64,000 bases of DNA from Phycisphaeraceae bacterium (GTDB lineage: Bacteria; Planctomycetota; Phycisphaerae; Phycisphaerales; UBA1924), in NCBI GenBank assembly GCA_015200025.1, contig CP054186.1:1674001-1738000 (forward strand). Reading direction: 5' to 3'. The notes under the pieces are model-generated. The model did no database searches. It saw only the letters and a program-made list of their open reading frames with translations, and was not told where the DNA came from. Each line of letters begins with the position of its first letter. The stretch's first letter is position 1. Below, one piece after another: positions 7,734-16,220 of the stretch. The translations under genes were made by a program, and so were the position numbers.

Positions 7734-10700
7734 ATGCCCCCCCCGAACCCCGCGGACGACTCCACGCCCTCGACCGAGCACGCCCCCGAGCCCCGCGCGG
7801 GCGCGGAGGACGCCCCGTTCCGCTACACCGCCGCCCTCGCCGACCGGATCGAGACCGCGTGGCAGGAGCGCTGGGACCGCGAGGGAACGTTCGTCCAACC
7901 CAACCCGGGGCGGCCCGGGTTTGACGCGACCAGGCCCAAGTTCTACTGCCTCGACATGTTCCCGTATCCCTCGGGCGCGGGGCTGCACGTGGGGCACCCC
8001 GAGGGGTACACGGCGACGGACATCCTCTGCCGCTACAAGCGGATGAAGGGGTTCAACGTCCTGCACCCGATGGGGTGGGACGCCTTCGGGCTCCCGGCCG
8101 AGCAGTACGCGATCCAGACCGGCGTCCACCCCGCGCTCACCACGCGGGCATCGATTGGCACCTTTCGCCGCCAGCTCAAGCGGTTCGGGTTCTCGTACGA
8201 CTGGACCCGGGAGCTGGGGACCATCGATCCCTCGTTTTATAGATGGACCCAGTGGATTTTCCTGCGTCTGTACGACGCGTGGTTCGACCCCGACGCGAAG
8301 AAGGCCCGCCCCATCGCCGACCTGATCGCCCGCGAGCGGGCCAAGGGGCCGGCCCGCGAGGGCGGGGCCTGGGACGCCCTTCCCCCCCACGAGCAACGGG
8401 CGTTCCTCGACGCCCACCGCCTGGCGTACCTGGGCGAGTCCACCGTCAACTGGTGCCCGAGGCTCGGCACCGTCCTCGCCAACGACGAGGTGATCGACGG
8501 GCGGAGCGAACGCGGCGGGCACCCGGTCTTCCGCAAGCCGCTGCGACAGTGGATGTTCCGGATCACGGCGTACGCCGACCGGCTCCTCGATCAGCTCGAT
8601 GGGCTCGAGTGGCCCGCGTCGACCAAGGCCATGCAGGCCGAATGGATCGGGCGGTCCGAGGGGGCGGAGATCGACTTCTCTGTCTCCGGGATGGGATCGC
8701 CTCTGCGGGTCTTCACCACGCGTCCGGACACGATCTTCGGCGCGACGTACATGGTCGTGGCGCCGGAGCACCCGCTCGTGGCGCACGCGCTGGCCCACCC
8801 GACCCCGCGGACCGACGCCGCCCTCCGGGCCTACGCCGAGGGCGCCTCCCGGCGTTCAGACCTCGAACGCATGGAGTCCAAGGACAAGACCGGGGTGGAT
8901 TCCGGGCTCGACGCGATCAACCCGGCCACCGGGCAGCCGATCCCCGTCTGGGTCGCCGACTATGTCCTGATGGGCTACGGGACCGGGGCCATCATGGCCG
9001 TCCCCGCGCACGATCAGCGGGATTTCGATTTCGCCCGTGCGTTCGGCCTCCCGATCCGCGACGTGGTCTACGACCGGGCCCGCCTCGCGATGGCGACGTT
9101 CGCTCGCCTCGCGCCCGACGAGGCGCGTTCGCCCGAACGCTGGCAGGGCGCCCTCGCCTCGTTCCTGGGCCTGGTGGTCTCCGAGAACACCCCGCCCGAA
9201 CGCTTCGCCGAGGCCCTCCGCGGCGTGCTCACCCGGCGCCAGAGCGGCGACGGCACCTCCGTGGCGATCAACCTCGACGCCCGGCGTGATGAGGCCCCGG
9301 GGGCCGTCGGGCGTCAACGCGGCGTGACCGAGATCAACTGGCTCGACGCGCTGGAAGACCTCGGCCTCGCGTCGTTCGACGACCTCGCGGGCCGGTTCGA
9401 AGGCGCCGTGTTCTTTGACCGCTGGGGGCAGGCCTTCCCCGCCGCGGGCTTCGCCGTCAATTCCTCGGGCCCGGGCCTCTCGCTCGACGCGTTGCCCACC
9501 GACCGCGCCAAGGACGCCGTCATCGAGTGGCTCGGGCGCACGGGCCGGGGCCGCCGGCGTGTCAACTACCGCTTCCGCGACTGGACGTTCTCGCGTCAGC
9601 GGTATTGGGGCGAGCCGTTCCCCATCGTCTACACCCACGACGGCACGCCGTACCCCGTCGCCGACCGGGCCCTCCCCGTCACTCTCCCCGAACTGGCGGA
9701 TTACGCGCCGCTCGAGAGCGACGATCCGACGCCGCTGCTCGCCAAGGCCGCCGAGTGGGCGAACACCACCGCGGGGGAGGCCGGGGTCGATCCCGCGTTG
9801 CTCCCGCCGCACACGCCGGTCCGGCGCGAGTGCAACACGATGCCGGGCTCCGCGGGATCGTCCTGGTACATGGTCCGATACTGCGACCCGTCCAACGAGC
9901 TCGCGTTGGTCGATCCCGCCGCGGACCGGTACTGGCTCGGCCCGGCGCCGGGCGAGCGATTCGGCGGCGTCGACCTCTACATGGGCGGCGCCGAGCACGC
10001 GGTCGGCCACCTTCTCTACGCGAGGTTCTGGCAGAACGTGCTGCACGACCTGGGGTACCTGGCTTCGCCCGAGCCGTTCAAGCGGCTCTACCACCAGGGT
10101 CTCATCACCAGCTTCGCGTACCAGCGTCCGGACAAGACGCTCGTCCCCTCCGACACGGTCGACGAGGCGGGCGACGGGCGGTACGTCGAGCGCGGCACGG
10201 GCGTCGTGCTGACGCAGGTGACCGCGAAGATGTCCAAGAGCCTCAAGAACGTCGTCAACCCCGACGACGTGATCGCCGAGTACGGGGCCGACACGTTCCG
10301 CCTGTACGAGATGTACATGGGACCGCTCGACGCGTCCAAGCCCTGGAACCCGCGCGATATCACCGGGCTCTTCCGGTTCCTCGCCCGGGCCTGGCGGCTG
10401 GCCGTCGACGAGCGGACCGGTCGGGTGCGTCTGGCCGACGCCCCCGACCCCGCGGTCGAGAAACTCCTTCATCGGACGATCGCCAAGGTCGGCGACGATA
10501 TCGAGCGCCTCGCGTTCAACACGGCCATCGCGGCGATGATCGGGTTCGTCAACGCCGCGGGGCAGGGCCCGCTCACCCGCGATCAACTCGGGCGCTTCAC
10601 GCTGGTCCTGGCCCCCTTCGCCCCGCACCTGGCCGAGGAACTCTGGTCCAGGCTCGGGAATGCGCGTTCGCTGGCGGCCGAGGGGTGGCCCGAGCACGAC

Positions 10701-10907
10701 CCGGCGATGCTCAGGGACGACGAGGTCGAGCTGGCCGTGCAGGTGCTGGGCAAGGTCCGCGGAAAGATCACGGTGCCCGCCGGCGCCGGGCCCGCCGATG
10801 CCGAGGCCGCCGCCCTCGCCAACCCCGAGGTCCAGAAATGGCTGGCGGGGAAGACCCCCCGCAAGGTCATCGTGGTCCCGGGGCGCCTGGTCAACATCGT
10901 GGTCTGA
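7734..10907 (+). CDS. leuS: Leucyl-tRNA synthetase
   Basis: Charges tRNA-Leu. 1057 residues, longer than the usual 800-970. Residues 1-27 are a Pro/Glu/Asp-rich extension. The HIGH motif is HVGH (85-88) in 'YPSGAGLHVGHPEGYT'; the KMSKS motif is intact in 'VTAKMSKSLKN' near residue 832. The CP1 editing domain is recognisable by 'FTTRPDTIFGATYMVVAPEH' and 'MGYGTGAIMAVPAHDQRD'. About 100 unfamiliar residues (roughly 440-550) follow 'FGLPIRDVV' before the catalytic core resumes at 'VNYRFRDWTFSRQRYWG'. C-terminal anticodon-binding and 'KVRGKI' domains are present. A run of eight C follows the ATG. Confidence 0.97.
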   Translation: MPPPNPADDSTPSTEHAPEPRAGAEDAPFRYTAALADRIETAWQERWDREGTFVQPNPGRPGFDATRPKFYCLDMFPYPSGAGLHVGHPEGYTATDILCRYKRMKGFNVLHPMGWDAFGLPAEQYAIQTGVHPALTTRASIGTFRRQLKRFGFSYDWTRELGTIDPSFYRWTQWIFLRLYDAWFDPDAKKARPIADLIARERAKGPAREGGAWDALPPHEQRAFLDAHRLAYLGESTVNWCPRLGTVLANDEVIDGRSERGGHPVFRKPLRQWMFRITAYADRLLDQLDGLEWPASTKAMQAEWIGRSEGAEIDFSVSGMGSPLRVFTTRPDTIFGATYMVVAPEHPLVAHALAHPTPRTDAALRAYAEGASRRSDLERMESKDKTGVDSGLDAINPATGQPIPVWVADYVLMGYGTGAIMAVPAHDQRDFDFARAFGLPIRDVVYDRARLAMATFARLAPDEARSPERWQGALASFLGLVVSENTPPERFAEALRGVLTRRQSGDGTSVAINLDARRDEAPGAVGRQRGVTEINWLDALEDLGLASFDDLAGRFEGAVFFDRWGQAFPAAGFAVNSSGPGLSLDALPTDRAKDAVIEWLGRTGRGRRRVNYRFRDWTFSRQRYWGEPFPIVYTHDGTPYPVADRALPVTLPELADYAPLESDDPTPLLAKAAEWANTTAGEAGVDPALLPPHTPVRRECNTMPGSAGSSWYMVRYCDPSNELALVDPAADRYWLGPAPGERFGGVDLYMGGAEHAVGHLLYARFWQNVLHDLGYLASPEPFKRLYHQGLITSFAYQRPDKTLVPSDTVDEAGDGRYVERGTGVVLTQVTAKMSKSLKNVVNPDDVIAEYGADTFRLYEMYMGPLDASKPWNPRDITGLFRFLARAWRLAVDERTGRVRLADAPDPAVEKLLHRTIAKVGDDIERLAFNTAIAAMIGFVNAAGQGPLTRDQLGRFTLVLAPFAPHLAEELWSRLGNARSLAAEGWPEHDPAMLRDDEVELAVQVLGKVRGKITVPAGAGPADAEAAALANPEVQKWLAGKTPRKVIVVPGRLVNIVV

Positions 10908-10914
10908 CACGGGT

Positions 10915-12069
10915 TCAGCGCAGGTCGATCACCACCGGCACCCGGACCGTCCACGCCCACGACCCCGGCGGCTGCGTCCACCACAGCACCTCCTCGGGGT
11001 TCACGCCCACCTCCGGCCCGCTCCCCTCCACACGCGACGACGCCTCGAGCACCTCCACCGGCCCGATCGACCTCGCCAGCGACGACACCAGGGACGAGAG
11101 CGTCCCGCCCGACAGCGACGACGTCGCCACGCAGACCCACCGCCCCGACGCCGAGAGCCCGGGCCCCCGCTCGCCCATCGCCACCCCGGGCCACCCACCC
11201 GCGTCGCCCGCGAGTTCCGTCGGCCCGCGGTCCGGGCGTGGGGCCGTGGGCGCCGGCGCGGGGCCGATCGCCAGGCTCATCGCTTCGGGCGCCCGTGCAT
11301 CGAGCGTCCAGCCGCCCGGGCCGTCGCGGCGCGCCGCGAGCGAACGGATCTGCGCGTCCAGCCTCGAAGGACGCGTCGCCGACACGCGGAGCACGAGCCT
11401 CCCTTCGCGGGCCAGCGTCAGCACGCGGGTGAGTTCGACTCCGCCCAGAGACTCGCCCACGCCCGAACTTTCGCCCGCCGCGAGGGGTTCGCCATCCGCC
11501 GTGCCCCCGGCCATGTTGTCGGCCGGGGTCATCAGCGCGATCGTCGGCGAGGGATCCTCGCCCGTGTCTCCCACGCGCAATGGCACCCCGTCGACCACAT
11601 CGTTCGAATGCTCATCTGAATCCGGGCTGATCGCCAGCGGGCCCGTGGCGGGCGAGCCGCCCCGGGGGAGTACGGCGGAAACGGCCACGATCACCCCCGC
11701 CGAGAGCGCCACCACCGCCGCCGCCGCCAGCGGACGCCGAGATACCGCGGACATCCAGCGGGCGAACGGGGTGGAGCCCACGGGTTCATGGGCCGTGAGC
11801 CGGAACCCGCCCTGGGACTGGTACGCCGTCAGCGCCCAGGCGGTCAGGCCCTCGGGCGTCGCGGGCTCGTCGAGGGCCGAGACGTGCGCTCGGTCCTCGC
11901 GCATCGCGGACACCATCGGGCCCAGCCCGGGGCGCAGGGCCACCAGCAAGGCCGCCTCGCGCTGCTCGGCCTCGCTCAGCCCGCCCTCGATCAGCCCGAG
12001 CATGAGCCGCTCGTCGTGGGGCGTCAATTCCCGAGTTGGCCAATCCCTCTTCATCCGTTCATCCGCCAT
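10915..12069 (-). CDS. Membrane-anchored anti-sigma factor, putative
   Basis: 384 residues. The N-terminal 100 residues are acidic and helical, like anti-sigma domains ('DERLMLGLIEGGLSEAEQRE'). One transmembrane helix spans about 113-135 ('LAAAAVVALSAGVIVAVSAV'). About 250 low-complexity and beta-rich residues outside the membrane have no recognised domain. The gene starts 12 bases after the ECF sigma stop codon, the standard sigma/anti-sigma arrangement, so it most likely holds that sigma at the inner face of the membrane. There is no HxxxCxxC zinc-binding motif, so it is not a classical ZAS anti-sigma. It ends seven bases from the leuS stop (convergent). Confidence 0.7.
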   Translation of the reverse strand: MADERMKRDWPTRELTPHDERLMLGLIEGGLSEAEQREAALLVALRPGLGPMVSAMREDRAHVSALDEPATPEGLTAWALTAYQSQGGFRLTAHEPVGSTPFARWMSAVSRRPLAAAAVVALSAGVIVAVSAVLPRGGSPATGPLAISPDSDEHSNDVVDGVPLRVGDTGEDPSPTIALMTPADNMAGGTADGEPLAAGESSGVGESLGGVELTRVLTLAREGRLVLRVSATRPSRLDAQIRSLAARRDGPGGWTLDARAPEAMSLAIGPAPAPTAPRPDRGPTELAGDAGGWPGVAMGERGPGLSASGRWVCVATSSLSGGTLSSLVSSLARSIGPVEVLEASSRVEGSGPEVGVNPEEVLWWTQPPGSWAWTVRVPVVIDLR

Positions 12070-12081
12070 CGAGCCTCATAC

Positions 12082-12753
12082 TCAATCCTTGCCCATCGCC
12101 CCCCCGGCCCCCCCGGGTTCACCCCGGGATTCCAGCCGTTCCGCCGCCTCCCGCAGGGCGGCCCGCGCCCGGAACAGCCGGCTTTTGACCGTTCCCACCG
12201 CGATCCCCATGACCTCGGCGATCTGGTCATAGTCCAGACCGCGCTGGTCCCTCAGGAGCAAAATCACCCGCTGTTCCGGATCAATCGCCGCGAGTGCGGC
12301 GAGCACGACCTGCCTGACTTCCCTTTGTTCGACGATCAGCCCCGCCTCCGGTTCCCTCTCCTGCGCCAACCCTCCGCCGCCCCTCCCCTCGCCGTCGTCA
12401 TCCCCCCTCCACCCCTTGCCGCCGGACCAACCACCGCCCGGGCCGTGGTCCAGGCTCGCCGCACGCCGGAGTTTCTCGGACCTCAATTTCGATAGGCAGA
12501 CGTTGATCACGATCCGGGTCATCCACGTCGTGAACTGCGCCCGCCCGTCGTAACTCCCCAACCCCTGAAGGATCTTGACCATCGCGTCCTGGCACAGGTC
12601 CGCGGCCAACTCTCGGTTGTTCACAATCCTATAACACAACCCAAACATGCGGCGTTCGTGGCGGGTGAGCAGCGTTGCCGCCGACGCGCTGTCGCCCGAC
12701 GCCGCCGCACGCACCAGCGACGCGTCATCGGGCATCGGCGTGGGCTCGCTCAT
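12082..12753 (-). CDS. ECF-family RNA polymerase sigma factor
   Basis: 223 residues. Region 2 (about 25-95) contains 'YRIVNNRELAADLCQDAMVK' and 'FTTWMTRIVINVCLSKLR', the core-binding and -10-recognition helices. Region 4 (about 145-205) contains 'LAAIDPEQRVILLLRDQRG' and the helix-turn-helix 'YDQIAEVMGIAVGTVKSRLF'. The two are joined by an unusually long Gly/Asp/Trp-rich linker (about 101-130). It directs transcription of an envelope or stress regulon that cannot be named from sequence. It is followed by its likely anti-sigma factor. Confidence 0.93.
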   Translation of the reverse strand: MSEPTPMPDDASLVRAAASGDSASAATLLTRHERRMFGLCYRIVNNRELAADLCQDAMVKILQGLGSYDGRAQFTTWMTRIVINVCLSKLRSEKLRRAASLDHGPGGGWSGGKGWRGDDDGEGRGGGGLAQEREPEAGLIVEQREVRQVVLAALAAIDPEQRVILLLRDQRGLDYDQIAEVMGIAVGTVKSRLFRARAALREAAERLESRGEPGGAGGAMGKD

Positions 12754-12761
12754 CGCATGTG

Positions 12762-12767
12762 ATCCTA
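12762..12767 (-). promoter_or_regulatory. -10 box TAGGAT of ECF sigma gene, leaderless
   Basis: Eight bases upstream of the sigma ATG; no Shine-Dalgarno. A CAAT-like AT-rich stretch follows upstream, but no -35 is clear. Confidence 0.5.
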
Positions 12768-12922
12768 TTCAATCCGCCGCGGCCTCCCCCTTGCCCCCGC
12801 TCGCCCCACGCCGGCCTCGGCCCCAATCCGCGTCGCCGCCCCCCCACGGCTCACGCTCGCGTCCCTTCGGCGAAGGCGCACCTCGCCCCTCGGGGCGACC
12901 CCTCATGTTCGGCCCCATCGTC

Positions 12923-12928
12923 TATCGT
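12923..12928 (+). promoter_or_regulatory. -10 box TATCGT of purB, leaderless
   Basis: Five bases before the purB ATG; the interval TGTTGC... holds no Shine-Dalgarno. Confidence 0.5.
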
Positions 12929-12933
12929 GTTGC

Positions 12934-14451
12934 ATGTCTTCCCCCCACGACACCTACACCTCCCCGCTCGCCCAGCGCAACGCCAGCCCGGAGATGCTCC
13001 GCCTCTGGTCCCCGCGGTACAAGTTCAACACCTGGCGTCGGATCTGGCTCGCGGCGGCGCGGGCGCAGCTCGAGCTGGGCCTCCCGGTGTCTCGGGAGCA
13101 GGTCGAGCACCTTCGGGCCGTCGTTGAGCGGGGTATCACCGACGAGGAGATCCTCGCCGCCGGGCGGTACGAGCGGGAGCTCCGGCACGACGTGATGGCC
13201 CACGTCCACGCCCTGGGGGACGCGTGCCCCGCCGCCCGAGCGATCCTCCACCTGGGGATGACGAGCCAGGACGTCAACGACAACGCGGAGACGATCATCC
13301 TCGAGCGAGCGATGGGCCTGATCGCCGCGAAGGTCGCTCGGGTGGTGCTCGCTCTCGCGGACCGCGCGGAGCGTTGGAAGGCCACGCCGACGCTGGCCTT
13401 CACGCACTACCAGCCGGCGCAGCCCACCACGGTCGGTCGGCGGTGCGCCGGCTGGGCGTACGAGCTGTGGCTCTCGGAAACCGCGCTTGTGCGCACGCGG
13501 GACATGCTCAAGGGCCGAGGGCTCCGCGGCGCCACCGGCACCCAGGCGTCGTACCTGGCGCTCTGCGACGGGGACCCGGCGCGGGTGGACGAACTCGAGC
13601 GACGGTTCTGCGACGCGCTGGCCGGGCAGTTCGCCGGGGAGAAGCCGCGGGTCGACGCCTTCGGGGCGCTGCACGACCTGGTCGGGCAGACCTACCCCAG
13701 GGTGGTCGACGCCGACGTCCTCGCGGGCCTGGCGTCCATCGCGGCCGTCCTCCACAAGACCGCCACCGACATCCGGCTGCTGTGCAACCGAAAGGAGCTC
13801 GACGAGCCCTTCGAGGACACGCAGATCGGCTCGTCCGCCATGCCGTACAAGCGCAACCCGATGCGCTGCGAGCGGGTCTGCGGGCTCTCGCGCTTCGTCA
13901 TGAACCTGGTGGGCAACGCCTACGACACGGCCGCCACGCAGTGGCTGGAGCGCACGCTCGACGATTCCTCCAACCGGCGCCTCTCGCTCCCCGAGGCCTT
14001 CCTCGCCCTCGACGGCGCCCTCGATCTCATGCACAACGTCGCGTCCGGCCTGGTCGTCCACGAGGCCACGGTCCGCGCGAACCTGATGGCCGAACTCCCC
14101 TTCATGGCCACCGAGAACATCCTGATGGAGTGCGTGAAGCTCGGGGGAGACCGTCAGGCGTACCACGAGGCGATCCGCGTACACGCCCAGGCCGCCGGGC
14201 TCCGCGTCAAGCAGCAGGGCCAGAGCAACGACCTTCTCGAGCGACTCAGGAGCGACCGCGCGTTCTGGGGCCACGCCCGCGGCGGCCCGCTGTCGGCGGA
14301 GCTCGTGTGGGACCACCTGCTCGACCCGATGAAATACATCGGGCGAGCCGTCGAACAGACGGAACGATTCCTCCGCGCGGTCGTCCAACCGCTCCGTGAC
14401 GGGTACGCCGGCCAACTCCAGACGCTCGGTGATTCATCGCCGAGGGTCTGA
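12934..14451 (+). CDS. purB: Adenylosuccinate lyase
   Basis: Splits SAICAR and adenylosuccinate, releasing fumarate, in purine synthesis; cytosolic tetramer of the fumarase/aspartase superfamily. 505 residues. Visible signatures: 'HLGMTSQDVNDNAETI' (region 2), 'THYQPAQPTTVGRR' (region 1 catalytic His), and the flexible-loop motif 'GSSAMPYKRNPMRCERV' (region 3, catalytic Ser). 'LDDSSNRRLSLPEAFLALD' is typical of the long, eukaryote-like PurB subgroup. Divergent from the sigma factor gene; monocistronic in this window. Confidence 0.96.
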   Translation: MSSPHDTYTSPLAQRNASPEMLRLWSPRYKFNTWRRIWLAAARAQLELGLPVSREQVEHLRAVVERGITDEEILAAGRYERELRHDVMAHVHALGDACPAARAILHLGMTSQDVNDNAETIILERAMGLIAAKVARVVLALADRAERWKATPTLAFTHYQPAQPTTVGRRCAGWAYELWLSETALVRTRDMLKGRGLRGATGTQASYLALCDGDPARVDELERRFCDALAGQFAGEKPRVDAFGALHDLVGQTYPRVVDADVLAGLASIAAVLHKTATDIRLLCNRKELDEPFEDTQIGSSAMPYKRNPMRCERVCGLSRFVMNLVGNAYDTAATQWLERTLDDSSNRRLSLPEAFLALDGALDLMHNVASGLVVHEATVRANLMAELPFMATENILMECVKLGGDRQAYHEAIRVHAQAAGLRVKQQGQSNDLLERLRSDRAFWGHARGGPLSAELVWDHLLDPMKYIGRAVEQTERFLRAVVQPLRDGYAGQLQTLGDSSPRV

Positions 14452-14646
14452 ATATGGGCGGCGTGGCGGACGTCCGAACGGGATACGATCAAATCGGCGC
14501 TTGCTTTCGCCGGACGGCGTCGAGAAGATATACGACCCGGTGCGCGTCGCCGGAGGGAGTTTGGGGCGGTGGATGCCGCGGAACGCCGGTGAAGGGTCCA
14601 ACGACCCCACGCGAGGGCCGCGGGTCATGAGAGAAAGGGAGATTTC

Positions 14647-15891
14647 ATGAAGCGTTCGCGCACACGAACAGGTTTCGCCGCCGCACTCGCTGTGGCCTTC
14701 GCCGCGGGCCTCGCGTCGCACGCCCACGCGCAGCCCGTGGGGACCGGGTTCACGTACCAGGGTCAGTTGGTCTCGTCCGGGAACCCCGTCGACGGGACCG
14801 CCGATTTCCGTTTCAAGCTGTTCCCGTCCGCCGCCGGGGGCGCGCAGATCGGCAGCACGTTGCAGGCCTTGTCCATCGCGGTGCAGCAGGGCCGGTTCTC
14901 GGTGGTCCTCGATTTCAACGATCAGTTCCCGGGGGATCAGCGGTTCTTGGAGATCGACGTTCGTTCGCCCGCGGGCGTGGGGGGCTTCACGACCCTCGCC
15001 CAGCGTCAAGCGATCCGCCCCTCGCCCTACGCGATCCGTTCGCTCAACGCCGCCGCCGCGCCGTGGACCGGGCTCACCGACATCCCCGCCGGGTTCGCCG
15101 ACGGGATCGACAACGACACGCAGTACACCGCCGGTCAGGGCCTGACTCTCAACGGGACGACCTTCTCCATCGGGCCCCACACGCACTCGGCCAACGACAT
15201 CATCTCGGGCGTGCTCCCCACCGCCTTCGGCGGGACCGGCGCCAACACCCCCGAGATCGCCCGGGTCAACCTCGGGGTCCCCGGCCTGCTCAACAACAAC
15301 ATCTTCCAGCGCGGGCAGAACATCTTCCTCTCGTCGAACGAGGTCGGACTCACCATCCGCGGCACCGCCGGGCAGGGCGCCGACCTCCAGCAGTGGGTCG
15401 ACGGCGCGGGCAACATCGTCGCCCGCATCACCTCCGCCGGCCAGTTCTCCAACGGGGGCGGCGGCGGGGGCAATCAGCTGGTCGTCTCGTACTCCTACAA
15501 GGCCTTCCGCCCCACCCGCAACACGACCAACTACACCACCGACAACGGGCTCCAACTCGGCGGGGGCGCCGGGCTCGCCGAGGTTGTCGTTCCCCTCGAC
15601 TACCCCAACGGCACCGTCATCAACTCGATCACCTTCTACGCCTTCGACAACACCGCCGCCGTCATGACGTGCGCCATTTCGCGTCAGGTCATCAACGCCG
15701 CATCGATCACCAACCTCGACTCGGGCACGAGCACCAACAACGCGACCCAGGTCCTCCCGATCACCATCAACCCCAACATCACCCTCGACACCAACGCGTA
15801 CTCCTACTACATCCGCGCCTACTGGGAGCTGGGCCTGGCCTCCAACGTCATGGCGTTCTACGGCGCCAAGGTCACGTACACCCTCCCCTGA
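14647..15891 (+). CDS. Secreted protein with tail-fibre-type repeat
   Basis: 414 residues. A signal peptide ends at AHA-Q (residues 26-29); GGGAGA precedes the ATG. The first domain, 'GTGFTYQGQLVSSGNPVDG' to 'RQAIRPSPYAIRSLNA', is a recurrent module of planctomycete exported proteins. Residues 175-220 ('GPHTHSANDIISGVLP', 'GGTGANTPEIARVNLG') match the short collagen-like/phage tail-fibre repeat, which forms trimeric triple-beta structures. A six-Gly hinge near residue 275 leads to a Thr/Asn-rich beta domain. Likely a trimeric surface or extracellular adhesin-like protein (inference). No phage genes nearby. Confidence 0.65.
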   Translation: MKRSRTRTGFAAALAVAFAAGLASHAHAQPVGTGFTYQGQLVSSGNPVDGTADFRFKLFPSAAGGAQIGSTLQALSIAVQQGRFSVVLDFNDQFPGDQRFLEIDVRSPAGVGGFTTLAQRQAIRPSPYAIRSLNAAAAPWTGLTDIPAGFADGIDNDTQYTAGQGLTLNGTTFSIGPHTHSANDIISGVLPTAFGGTGANTPEIARVNLGVPGLLNNNIFQRGQNIFLSSNEVGLTIRGTAGQGADLQQWVDGAGNIVARITSAGQFSNGGGGGGNQLVVSYSYKAFRPTRNTTNYTTDNGLQLGGGAGLAEVVVPLDYPNGTVINSITFYAFDNTAAVMTCAISRQVINAASITNLDSGTSTNNATQVLPITINPNITLDTNAYSYYIRAYWELGLASNVMAFYGAKVTYTLP

Positions 15892-16220
15892 GGATCGAGC
15901 CGGCCCCGTCCGCGACCCGCACGCCTCCCGACCGCATCACCCGCCCCGGAGGCTGCGTATCCTCTCCGCCCGTCGGCCGGTCTTCGGGCCTCCGTGCGGG
16001 AACGTTCGAGGGCGGTTGACGCCGGGACCTATTCCGGCGACACTGTCCGCCCCCCCGCCACCCGGCGGGGGTTGAACCGTGGGCCACGGCGGGCCCGACG
16101 CCGGGACGACCCCATCGCCCCGGCGGACCCGGTTCGTCCGTTCAGTGTTCATGGCCTCAGTGTGTCACTTTCCGGATCGTTGTTGGGACGTGTGGGCGGG
16201 TTGAGCGTGGAGCATTCAGC
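15892..16220. other. Intergenic region, weak promoter only
   Basis: No gene is supported. TTGACG (16016-16021) and GACACT (16039-16044) lie 17 bases apart and could form a promoter for the downstream gene with a long leader. A TATCCT hexamer sits at 15958. No terminator hairpin with a T-tract is visible after the upstream stop. Confidence 0.35.

Noticed and set aside
8856..10910. 684-residue open frame antisense to leuS
   Set aside because: No recognisable domain, and the opposite strand is an unambiguous LeuRS.
14647..15891. Prophage tail-fibre gene
   Set aside because: It has a signal peptide and no phage neighbours; the tail-fibre-like repeat alone is common in exported proteins.
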